A stretch of 64,000 nt of DNA from contig WGMT01000007.1 of the NCBI GenBank assembly GCA_016124945.1, positions 20,159-84,158 on the forward strand, read 5' to 3'. The DNA is from a bacterium. GTDB lineage: Bacteria > Chloroflexota > Anaerolineae > Caldilineales > Caldilineaceae. Both the position numbers and the translations under genes were made by a program. Of the stretch, positions 8,501 to 16,305 are shown one piece after another; position 1 is the stretch's first letter, and every line of letters starts with the position of its first letter. A model generated the notes under the pieces. The model had not been told where the DNA came from. It made no database searches and saw only the letters and a program-made list of their open reading frames with translations.

Positions 8501-11500
8501 ATGCGCAAACTACTTGTACTTCTTCCACTACTGTTACTCGCGCTTCTATTGATTGCACCCAGTGCTTCGGCGCAAGAAGCGACAGAGCCACCGGGGAACC
8601 TGATTCATCTCCAACGTGCCACCTTTGATCCGCTCACCTCGCCCGAGGGACGGCAACAGCCTGCCGCATCTGATCTTTCCACGTCTCCCTACTACCTTGT
8701 CCAGTTTAGCGGGCCGGTGGCGGCGACATGGCTGGCACAGGTCGAAGCACTCGGCGGCGATGTGCTGGGTTACGTGCCGGACAACGCGCATATCGTACGC
8801 ATGCGTGCCGACGTGTTCGAGCAGGTGGCGAGCCTGCCTTCAGTACGTTGGGTAGGTCCATACCGCAACGAATACAAATTGTCTCCCGCTTTGGATGGTG
8901 TGATTGCCGCACGCAGCAACCAACTGGTGAGCGCCTACGTCGTCGCCTTTCCCGGCGAGGACGGCGCGAAGCTGGCCACGGCGTTGGAAGCTGTCGGCGC
9001 ATCGATTGTACAGCAGGCAGAGACAGCGTTGGGGCCGCTCTTTGAGATCAAAGTGGCCGCAAGCGCGCTCAACACCATTGCAGAGATGGACGGCGTCAGT
9101 TGGATCGAGGAGACGCTGCCCATGCAGACGGACAACGCCGAAGGGCGTCAGGTGATGGGCGCGCATCAGGTCTGGCAGAACTACGGCTACTTCGGCAAAG
9201 ACCAGATCGTCGCCGTCTCCGATTCCGGGCTGAGTGTACAGAACGACTTGAGCCCCGATTTTGATGGACGCTTGATCCGCGCCTATGCCCCCAGCGAGAT
9301 GAATTTGGCCAGCGCCGCCTGTCAAACCAAAACCACATGGACGGATCTCAACGGGCATGGTACCCATGTCGCCGGCTCGGTGCTGGGCAGCGGTGCACGT
9401 TCGGGCAGCGTAGCGGCGACCCAGAGCTACACCATGTCTCATGCCGGTGTCGCTCCCGAAGCCCAACTGGTCTTCATGTCGCTGAACACTGACGGCAGTA
9501 CAGGCATCCAATGTATTGACCTCAACGGCGATTTTCTGGCGCGTGGCTATGAAAATGGCGCACGCATTTCCACCAACAGTTGGGGGGCCAACGCGCAGGG
9601 TGGTTACAACTTGATCTCCAGCCTGGTGGATGACTACATTTGGAAGAACAAAGACTATCTCGTCCTCTTTGCGGCGGGCAATGCCGGCCCAGGCGCGCAG
9701 ACAGTGGGCGCGCCCGGCACCGCCAAGAATGTGCTGACGGTGGGCGCGACTGAAAACAATCGACCTGCATTGGGCCAGAGCAACGCCGACAACCCCAACG
9801 AGATCGCAAATTTCTCCAGTCGTGGCCCCACAGCCGACAACCGCATCAAGCCCGAAGTGATGGCGCCCGGCACCTGGATCCTTTCCACGCGGGCGGCGCA
9901 AGCGCCGGACGGCGGCTTCTGGGGGAACTTCAACGCGGATTATGCATACTTGGGTGGCACCTCAATGGCCACCCCGCTCACCGCTGGCGGCTCTGCGCTG
10001 GTGCGGGAATGGGTGACCAAACAGCGCAACATCACCAATCCCAGCGGCGCGCTGATGAAAGCGTTGATGATCCACGGCGCACAGCCGCTGCCCGGCGCGT
10101 CCACCGCCCCTAATCCGCAGAGCGGATGGGGGCGCGTCGATCTTAAAAACACGCTGGACGCCCAATATGTACTGCTCGAAGATTACCGGCAGGGGCTGAC
10201 CACCGGCCAGGAGGTGACCTATACCGTAACCGTGGTAGGCACTTCCGCCGCCGGGACACTCTTCTCGGTTGAGCAGGCAGGAGAGGGGCAACCGGGAACA
10301 GAGACGCTGACGATGCAAGCGCAATCCGTCCCCTCTGCACGTGACAGTCAAGTCAGCGATCTGGATGGGGTTGGGATCTCGGCGCTACCCGGCTTCGAAC
10401 AACCGGCTACCGGTGCATCCGTCCCCACTGCCGACAGCAAGGACGGAATCCCCGCGCAGCAGGCGGCGCTGCCCGCGCTGTCGCTGCCCGCAGAGTCCCT
10501 GGCCCAGAGTAGCGCGTTTACCCCAGACGACGGGGCAGATCAAGCCGAAGCGGCCGCTTTCCTCCTCAATCTGGTGGGCGGCGGTGATTTTGAAGATCCA
10601 GGCTGGACCGACTTCTGGCAGTTTGTATGGCTGGGCGAAGGTGTGCCTGTGCGCACAGCGAACCCGAACCTGGTGCTCAACGGAGATCATTCAATGTGGC
10701 TGGGTGGAACCGAACTTAACGATTCTATCTGGTATCCCTTTGCCCTGCCCGATACCATCGACACGGTCAATCAAAGCTATCTCTCCTTCAAACTCGGCAT
10801 CTTGGATCAAGATATTGGTTTCGACAGATTCTGTGTCGCCCTAGTCGATGCCTCAGGTTACTTCATCGGTCCTTACGCAGGCGTCGGTCCAGAATGCATC
10901 AACACAAATGGCCTCTACGACTATGGATTTAACTTTACGTCGACCCAGTTGGCGGATCTGGCCGGCCAATCCGGGTACATTGTCCTCTTTACCGTGGGCG
11001 ACGGCGCCGAGCCACACATGTCGGCGATTGTGGACGACATCGTCTTTGCCATTGACTTCCCCGATCCCACGCTGACGGCTACACCCAATACAGGCCCGGC
11101 AGGGACAACCTTCCTGCTTACGGGGCAGTACAATACGCCCTATGCGCAGGTCGCCATTTGCGACGACGCCTGTAACAGCCCCGCCGACATTATCGGCGTC
11201 GTCTTTGCAGATGGTGTCGGCGATCTGGCAGCGTATCTGACCACGCCGATTACGCTGACGGCGGCGACCTATCCGCTTGAGAGCTTCGACTTCTTTGGGC
11301 GCAGGGCGACATCATCGATTACCATCGGTGCAGGCACGCAGCCTACGCTCACCGTTTCGCCGGGCGAAGGCCAGGCAGGGACAACCTTCCTCTTCAGCGG
11401 CGAAGGCTTCTTGCCCAACGACAATACGATTGCTGTTGACATCAACGGCGACGCCATCGGCACAACCGGCAGCAATGCCCAGGGCGAGATTGCGTTTACA

Positions 11501-12274
11501 GTCAGAACGGCAAGCAATTCGCCCGCCGGCATCTACACCGTCGGCGCTGCGGATCGAGTGGGCATCAGCACACAGATATCCTTCACCGTCACCACGGCGG
11601 AGACGGGTGAAGCAAGCCTGACGGTGACGCCTACAACCGGTGTGGCGGGGACGAGCTTCGTCTTCAACGGGGCGGACTTCACGCCCGGTTCCCCGGTACA
11701 AATTACACTGGATGGACAAACACTCGGTCAACTCACCGCAGCGGACGATGGCACATTCCAAGTCACGCTGAATACAACGACAGAGGCCAACCCCGGCGTC
11801 TACGTCTTACAGGCCGACCAGGGAGCGCGCTCGGCGACGGCGCAGTTTACGATCCTGGGCAACGATGACGGTGGCGGTGGTGGCGGTGGTGGCGGTGGTG
11901 GTGGTGGCGATCCGCAAAGCGGCGGTGGCCTCTACCTGACGCTGGTTTGGACCGATCCGCCGGTGCAACAAGGTGCGACCAAAACGCTGGTCAACAACCT
12001 TGATCTGTCGGTGACCGGTCCTGGGGGGCCTTACTTCGGCAACGGCGGCACCGCAGCGGACAGCATCAACACCGTAGAGACGGTGCGGCTGCCGTCCCCG
12101 GCGGCGGGGCAGTATATTGTCACCGTGCGTGCGGCCGGCGTCAACGGCGCGTTCGGCGCACAGCCCTTCGCCCTGGTGGGCAGCACCCGCCAGAACTTCG
12201 CCGCCAACTCCGCCGTGATCAACGTGCAGCGGCCGGAGGCGAACAATATCTACTTGCCCGCGATTGAGCGGTAA
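8501..12274 (+). CDS. secreted multidomain subtilisin-like serine protease
   Basis: A 1257-residue S8 peptidase. The ATG at 8501 follows AAAGGAAC and opens a clear signal peptide ending at SASA (about residue 24). Residues 60-205 look like a tandem pro-domain. The catalytic residues are Asp241 (SDSG), His286 (NGHGTH) and Ser488 (GGTSMATP). After the catalytic domain a beta-barrel begins near residue 560, is interrupted by about 550 residues, and resumes after a run of 13 glycines (about 1125-1137) with LTLVWTDPP and NNLDLSV, which are typical of the KP-43-type C-terminal domain. The interrupting part contains three Ig-like repeats, two of them opening TLTATPNTGPAGTTF and TLTVSPGEGQAGTTF. The last residues, NIYLPAIER, match the tail of the beta-propeller protein encoded at 16306. 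Extracellular protein degradation is the likely role. Confidence 0.93.
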   Translation: MRKLLVLLPLLLLALLLIAPSASAQEATEPPGNLIHLQRATFDPLTSPEGRQQPAASDLSTSPYYLVQFSGPVAATWLAQVEALGGDVLGYVPDNAHIVRMRADVFEQVASLPSVRWVGPYRNEYKLSPALDGVIAARSNQLVSAYVVAFPGEDGAKLATALEAVGASIVQQAETALGPLFEIKVAASALNTIAEMDGVSWIEETLPMQTDNAEGRQVMGAHQVWQNYGYFGKDQIVAVSDSGLSVQNDLSPDFDGRLIRAYAPSEMNLASAACQTKTTWTDLNGHGTHVAGSVLGSGARSGSVAATQSYTMSHAGVAPEAQLVFMSLNTDGSTGIQCIDLNGDFLARGYENGARISTNSWGANAQGGYNLISSLVDDYIWKNKDYLVLFAAGNAGPGAQTVGAPGTAKNVLTVGATENNRPALGQSNADNPNEIANFSSRGPTADNRIKPEVMAPGTWILSTRAAQAPDGGFWGNFNADYAYLGGTSMATPLTAGGSALVREWVTKQRNITNPSGALMKALMIHGAQPLPGASTAPNPQSGWGRVDLKNTLDAQYVLLEDYRQGLTTGQEVTYTVTVVGTSAAGTLFSVEQAGEGQPGTETLTMQAQSVPSARDSQVSDLDGVGISALPGFEQPATGASVPTADSKDGIPAQQAALPALSLPAESLAQSSAFTPDDGADQAEAAAFLLNLVGGGDFEDPGWTDFWQFVWLGEGVPVRTANPNLVLNGDHSMWLGGTELNDSIWYPFALPDTIDTVNQSYLSFKLGILDQDIGFDRFCVALVDASGYFIGPYAGVGPECINTNGLYDYGFNFTSTQLADLAGQSGYIVLFTVGDGAEPHMSAIVDDIVFAIDFPDPTLTATPNTGPAGTTFLLTGQYNTPYAQVAICDDACNSPADIIGVVFADGVGDLAAYLTTPITLTAATYPLESFDFFGRRATSSITIGAGTQPTLTVSPGEGQAGTTFLFSGEGFLPNDNTIAVDINGDAIGTTGSNAQGEIAFTVRTASNSPAGIYTVGAADRVGISTQISFTVTTAETGEASLTVTPTTGVAGTSFVFNGADFTPGSPVQITLDGQTLGQLTAADDGTFQVTLNTTTEANPGVYVLQADQGARSATAQFTILGNDDGGGGGGGGGGGGGDPQSGGGLYLTLVWTDPPVQQGATKTLVNNLDLSVTGPGGPYFGNGGTAADSINTVETVRLPSPAAGQYIVTVRAAGVNGAFGAQPFALVGSTRQNFAANSAVINVQRPEANNIYLPAIER

Positions 12275-12319
12275 GGGGGAAATTGTCACAGGGAGCAATC
12301 ACCGCCTGAGCAATTGGAA

Positions 12320-12345
12320 GAGGGGGACGGGAAACCGTCTCCCTC
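12320..12345. terminator. hairpin between convergent protease and phosphate transporter genes
   Basis: GAGGGGGACGG (12320-12330) pairs with CCGTCTCCCTC (12335-12345) with one G-T pair and a 4-base loop. It lies between the 3' ends of two convergent genes and may terminate both. Confidence 0.6.
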
Positions 12346-12418
12346 CCACCAGGGTTGAGCGGCGGTGAGAACAGTATCACAAAGCACAACGTGACCCTGA
12401 CGGCGGGTTGATTTCCTC

Positions 12419-14068
12419 TCAAACCCTATCCGCCGTCCCCGCCCCCGCATAGACAGACGAGTCCAATGTGTCTGCAGCGGTAGTTAAGCCGGACAGATGG
12501 TGGAGTGAACGCCAGGTGTGATAGGCAATGCGATCGATCCAACGCATAGAGTCAAGTTGCTGTTGCGCTTGTTCGGGGGGCATGAGACCGGCAGCCGTCT
12601 CCTCCAACACCACAACGCGCTGATGACGACGGCGCTCGGCCTGCTGCATCGACGTTTGGGCCAACTGTTCAACGAGCAGAGCCGGGGCACTCTCCCCAGC
12701 CTTCACCCACTCCAATGATTGCGCCAAAGTGTCTGCAACCAGAACCGCAGCCTCAATCTCGTCCACTGATCGCAAATGATGGGGTTCCAGACACGCTTCA
12801 AGCAGTCGATCCACATGGTCACCTGCGTGGAGCAGAGCCAGACGGCGAGCATAACTTGCGTCGCCATAACCGCCAAGTTGGATCTGACCCAAAAAATGGC
12901 TGGTCTCATCCATAGCAACCTGGGCAGAAGCGAGTCGTACCCTATTCGGCTTGCTTTGGCCTTCTCGCAACAGGGTGGATGCTTCAGCAAGCGTAACGGC
13001 CAGAATCTCCTTCAAGGCGCGGGCTGCTGCTTCAACGGCCACATCCGGCACATGTAGCAGAGATCTATCCAAATGACGGGTAAGGTGTGGCCCACGTTCC
13101 GGCACCAACTGCTCGATGAGGCGGGCGAATCTGGGGATAAAGGGCAGAAAAAGAAAGGCCCCGATTAAATTGAAGAAGGTATGAAAGATCGCCAAAACAA
13201 CAGCAGGTTCATCGGCATCCAACCGACTTGCCGTCATTTCAGACAAGTTCAGAAGCTGTGACACAAACAGAAAAGCCAAAATACCGATGGCTACATTGAA
13301 GAGAATATGGGCAACAGCAGTGCGTTTAGCCGAGGTGGATGCACCGGCTGCCGCCAACATCGCCTTTACCGTTGTGCCTAGATTTTGACCGATCACCAGG
13401 TAGGCGGCCTGTTCCAGACCGATAGCGCCACTGTAAAGCGCCGTCAACGTCAGCGCCACGGCGGCACTGGACGACTGGAGCAGCACTGTCATGGCGGCGC
13501 CAATCAGCGCCAGGACAATGTAATTTAACAGAGTTGGTTGAGCGAAGGACGAGAGGTCGATGTTCTGCGCTACGCCGCTCATGCCGTCTTGTAAGAAGTC
13601 AATGCCGATGAAGATCAGCCCAAACCCCACCAACGCCATCCCCAACTGAGCACGAAGGCCGTTCCCCAACAAGCGCATGAGGGCGCCGACACCAACAAAG
13701 GGCAGAGCAATTGCGCCCACGTTCAGTTTGAAGCCCAATAACGCCACGATCCAGCCAGTGCTGGTGGTGCCCACATTTGCGCCGATGATCACGCCAATTG
13801 CCGAGGCAAACGAAAGCAGGCCCGCACTGACGAAACCAATCGTGGTGATGGTGGTTGCACTGGATGACTGAATCAACGCGGTCAACGCCACCCCAGAGAG
13901 AAACGCAGCCGGCGGCGTCCCTGTAGATCGTTCCAAAACCTGTTGAAGCCTGCTCCCGGCAGCTGCTTTCAACCCATCGGACATGAGAATCATACCTGAT
14001 AGGAAGAGACCTACCCCGCCCAACAGTTGGGACAAGAAAGACAAAAATTGCCAAAGCGTATCGACCAT
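12419..14068 (-). CDS. Na/Pi cotransporter family protein with PhoU-like tail
   Basis: A 549-residue membrane protein of the NptA/YjbB type, counted from the ATG at 14068 (a TTG seven codons upstream is possible). The paired, repeated signature motifs are present: ALIQSSSATT in the first half and TVLLQSSSAAVALT in the second, together with GANVGTT and GQNLGTT. These QSSS motifs bind Na and phosphate in the family. About eight or more hydrophobic helices span residues 5-310, and the C-terminal 200 residues are helical and charged, like a PhoU domain. It imports or exports inorganic phosphate coupled to sodium. The gene stands alone, converging on the protease gene; a possible promoter lies about 75 bases upstream, overlapping a tandem repeat. 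Confidence 0.92.
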   Translation of the reverse strand: MVDTLWQFLSFLSQLLGGVGLFLSGMILMSDGLKAAAGSRLQQVLERSTGTPPAAFLSGVALTALIQSSSATTITTIGFVSAGLLSFASAIGVIIGANVGTTSTGWIVALLGFKLNVGAIALPFVGVGALMRLLGNGLRAQLGMALVGFGLIFIGIDFLQDGMSGVAQNIDLSSFAQPTLLNYIVLALIGAAMTVLLQSSSAAVALTLTALYSGAIGLEQAAYLVIGQNLGTTVKAMLAAAGASTSAKRTAVAHILFNVAIGILAFLFVSQLLNLSEMTASRLDADEPAVVLAIFHTFFNLIGAFLFLPFIPRFARLIEQLVPERGPHLTRHLDRSLLHVPDVAVEAAARALKEILAVTLAEASTLLREGQSKPNRVRLASAQVAMDETSHFLGQIQLGGYGDASYARRLALLHAGDHVDRLLEACLEPHHLRSVDEIEAAVLVADTLAQSLEWVKAGESAPALLVEQLAQTSMQQAERRRHQRVVVLEETAAGLMPPEQAQQQLDSMRWIDRIAYHTWRSLHHLSGLTTAADTLDSSVYAGAGTADRV

Positions 14069-14144
14069 TAGATAAACAGTAAGCCTCAAAATGGATGACT
14101 ACTACACGAGTGCTCATCTTTCATTCGAGCATATAAGACTATTC

Positions 14145-14173
14145 ATTGTATCGAATGACCGTACTTCACACAA
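14145..14173 (-). promoter_or_regulatory. possible promoter of the Na/Pi transporter gene
   Basis: On the minus strand TTGTGT (14168-14173) and TACAAT (14145-14150) are separated by 17 bases. The -10 box is good but the -35 box is weak. The -35 box lies inside the 16-bp tandem repeat at 14163-14210, so copy number of the repeat could change promoter context. Confidence 0.4.
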
Positions 14174-14210
14174 TCAACACTTCACACAATCAACACTTCA
14201 CACAATCAAC
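14163..14210. repeat. three perfect 16-bp tandem repeats
   Basis: ACTTCACACAATCAAC occurs three times without change at 14163-14178, 14179-14194 and 14195-14210. It lies upstream of the minus-strand phosphate transporter gene and downstream of no plus-strand gene. Confidence 0.95.
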
Positions 14211-14277
14211 TCTGGCATCCGCCACAGCTTATCTATGCAGTGTCTCAGGAATGCCGCAAGCGTTCAAGGCAAAAAGA

Positions 14278-14302
14278 GAGGCCGTCCTTGTGGGACAGCC
14301 TC
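14278..14302 (-). terminator. intrinsic terminator of the PH-domain gene
   Basis: GAGGCCGTCC (14278-14287) pairs with GGACAGCCTC (14293-14302) with one weak pair. Read on the minus strand the stem is followed by TCTTTTTG, so it fits a Rho-independent terminator for the gene that ends at 14325. Confidence 0.75.
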
Positions 14303-14324
14303 TTGTTCTGTTGATCAAAGAGTG

Positions 14325-14813
14325 TCAGGGCGACGCTTCGATGTCCCTGTCTACCTCAATACGGACGAGCCGATCTCCGGCGCGTCTCAGTCCTGAGTAC
14401 GCGGCAAGGGTGGAGAGGAAGTCCTCTTTGTCGGCCGGCGAGATCAGTGTCTGTGACAAGATGCCGGCACCCGTGCGAACCGAGAGGCGGTCGAGTGACA
14501 GCGCAGGAGAGGCCAACGGGCTGTGTGTGGGCGCGACCTCGTGAATGGTATCCAACCGGATGCGCTGACGGACGACCCCAAAGCGGATGATCATCTCACT
14601 ATGCGTAATGCCGTACCGCACCGGGAAGACGAGCAGCCCGTACAACGCAGCCACGAAGACCGCCGTCCCCGCCGCAATCAGCGTTTCCACCGGGTCGTCG
14701 CCGCTCAGGCTAATGACCAGTACTGCCAACGAGGAGAGCGGCACGACGGCGAGGATGACGCCGAGCCACCAGTCGAGTTTAGACGGATACCATAAGGTGT
14801 GCGGGTCGGGCAT
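14325..14813 (-). CDS. membrane protein with bacterial PH domain
   Basis: A 162-residue protein starting at the ATG at 14813, preceded by GAGGACC. The order is WYPSKLDWWLGV, then two adjacent hydrophobic helices (about residues 18-60), then a soluble part with PVRYGITHSEMIIRFGVVRQRIRL and the FLSTLAA stretch near the end. This is the arrangement of the short YokE/YdbT-like bacterial PH proteins that sit at the membrane. Its biochemical role is not known. The start overlaps the remains of a HEPN-type gene (14779-14889), so decay of that locus has left this gene directly behind a nucleotidyltransferase remnant. A terminator lies at 14278-14302. Confidence 0.8.
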   Translation of the reverse strand: MPDPHTLWYPSKLDWWLGVILAVVPLSSLAVLVISLSGDDPVETLIAAGTAVFVAALYGLLVFPVRYGITHSEMIIRFGVVRQRIRLDTIHEVAPTHSPLASPALSLDRLSVRTGAGILSQTLISPADKEDFLSTLAAYSGLRRAGDRLVRIEVDRDIEASP

Positions 14814-14889
14814 TGAGAGAGGTCCTCGTCTGTTTAAGAGCATCCAAAATCATCTGCAGACGCTCTCGTAAGAGTGTTGGATCAGACAT
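14779..14889 (-). pseudogene. truncated HEPN (DUF86-like) toxin remnant
   Basis: From the ATG at 14889 the frame reads MSDPTLLRERLQMILDALKQ, which resembles the first helix of DUF86/HEPN ribonucleases, and then runs into unrelated residues and a stop at 14779 after 36 codons. The ATG overlaps the end of the MNT nucleotidyltransferase frame by 8 bases, as in intact MNT-HEPN pairs. The catalytic R-x4-6-H region of HEPN proteins is absent, so only the N-terminal helix remains. Confidence 0.55.
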
Positions 14890-15184
14890 AGATTGCCTCG
14901 CGTTCGAGCCTTGCTTGAAAAGCGGGACGCATATATTTGTGCAATCGGACGAGATCCACAGGGCGCTGCAACCATTCTTCCAGATCTTGCTTCATGATCG
15001 ATGTCATCCAAAGGTTCGGATGCGTCGTTTCGAAGACAATGTCTATGTCGCTTCCAGGATGCGCTTCTCTACGAGCGTAAGAGCCAAAATAGCCCAAAGC
15101 AGTCAGATGAAATTCCGGGCCACGCTGCTCTTTGAAACGCTGTAATCGCGACCGTAACTCGTCCTGGGTGTGTCGGCCGCCGGT
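14882..15184 (-). pseudogene. MNT-type nucleotidyltransferase, start codon not found
   Basis: The frame carries GYFGSYARREAHPGSDIDIV, the GS-x10-D-x-D nucleotidyltransferase signature of MntA-like antitoxins, followed by LQRPVDLVRL, which supplies the usual third acidic region. Upstream residues HTQDELRSRLQRFKEQ look like the first helix of the family, yet the only start codon available downstream of the in-frame TGA at 15185-15187 is a TTG at 15097, inside the fold just before the GS motif. The 5' end therefore looks damaged, or the start is non-standard. In intact systems MNT proteins adenylylate and silence the HEPN toxin; here the partner is a 36-codon remnant. Confidence 0.6.
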
Positions 15185-15237
15185 TCATGCGAATTGTATT
15201 GGGAATGTTCATCGTATCTTCGTCGCCTCAGTGATAG

Positions 15238-15906
15238 TCAAAAGTACGACGCAAAAGTAGGAATCAGAATTGGTAGATTGCCAAGCAGGTGTAGCACCAT
15301 TACAGCGACAAGATTTCGTCGCCATAGATATAATACGTACAGTAAGGCTGCGCCAAAGCCATGGTAAAGCAGCCATGACAGACCGAAAAATTGCACATGT
15401 GGAACCGTGAAAATGATACAACTAACCACTACGGCAACCCAGCGTTGTCCTGTTAATTGATGGAAGCGCTCGATGAGGTAGCCGCGGTAGAATATTTCTT
15501 CAACAGTCGCCGCGGTTAAGATCACGCCTATCACAACCAACGGGTGCAGGTTCACAATTGTGTTGACGCCTTCACTCTGTACCGGCGGCAGGATAGTGCT
15601 GATGATCCAGTACCACGCCATCGAAAGTCCCCACAAATAGAATGCCCAGGTAATCTCTTTTTCCGACGGTAGCGCAATGTTGATGGATGCCAGCGGGCGT
15701 TTCTCGAACAGCCAAACAAAACCGAGGATGATAACCGCAGCGACTACCTTCCAAAAAACTGACATTGCCGGGCCGCTGATGCCAAACTCAATGCCAAACC
15801 AACCAAGAATCGGTGCAAGATAATAGGCGATGAATGCCACAGTCAGCCCGATGACAAGCATGAAATTGCCCGAACGAGTAGATTCTGCGGTGTGGGTAGA
15901 ATTCAT
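15238..15906 (-). CDS. CPBP family intramembrane metalloprotease
   Basis: A 222-residue membrane protein with about six to seven helices. The ATG at 15906 is preceded by AGGAGGG at an ideal distance. The Abi/CPBP motifs are present: Glu136-Glu137 and Arg141 in EEIFYRG, His170 in FTVPHVQ, and His206 in VLHLLGN. Relatives are glutamic-type intramembrane proteases of the Rce1 family; in bacteria they are linked to bacteriocin immunity, to peptide maturation, or to unknown processing. The neighbours give no hint of a substrate. The gene is monocistronic, with a decayed MNT/HEPN locus downstream and a secreted beta-propeller gene upstream. Confidence 0.9.
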   Translation of the reverse strand: MNSTHTAESTRSGNFMLVIGLTVAFIAYYLAPILGWFGIEFGISGPAMSVFWKVVAAVIILGFVWLFEKRPLASINIALPSEKEITWAFYLWGLSMAWYWIISTILPPVQSEGVNTIVNLHPLVVIGVILTAATVEEIFYRGYLIERFHQLTGQRWVAVVVSCIIFTVPHVQFFGLSWLLYHGFGAALLYVLYLWRRNLVAVMVLHLLGNLPILIPTFASYF

Positions 15907-16087
15907 TCACAAACCCTCCTTCGTTCATTACGTTCCGTGACAATGGCTGCCAATAGACATGTCTTTGGCTCCTTAAAGGACAGAGGGCTGCCGCAGGAAC
16001 TACGGCATACCATTATGTGAAACCATTCTGAATAACCATCCCAAATGGAACTTCTTTGCGGAATAATCTCCTGATACAACACCAATT

Positions 16088-16125
16088 ACGGGTGCTATGT
16101 GGAAAAGTTTCCACATAGCACCCGT
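16088..16125. terminator. perfect 18-bp stem hairpin
   Basis: ACGGGTGCTATGTGGAAA (16088-16105) pairs perfectly with the inverted copy at 16108-16125 across a 2-base loop, followed by TTTT on the plus strand. It lies downstream of the beta-propeller gene (which ends at 16306) and upstream of the CPBP gene. Bases 16126-16305 hold no gene that I recognise. Confidence 0.7.
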
Positions 16126-16305
16126 TTTGAAGCTAAAATACGACGATTATCCGGCTCAAACGCTGCGCCAACCGCTCGCATCCATATTCGCCGGGCAGGA
16201 ATGCAAGCCTGGCAGCTTTGGCTCATGGTACAAGCCCTTCAAAGCCCTTTTCAGACTGGGTGTGTACGTTGTCAATGACCCCAACACGCAGTCAATCCAA
16301 CCACC

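Noticed and set aside
16126..16305. Possible decayed gene between the hairpin and the beta-propeller gene
   Set aside because: Some amphipathic codon pattern is visible, but no family is recognisable in any frame, so it is left as a gap.
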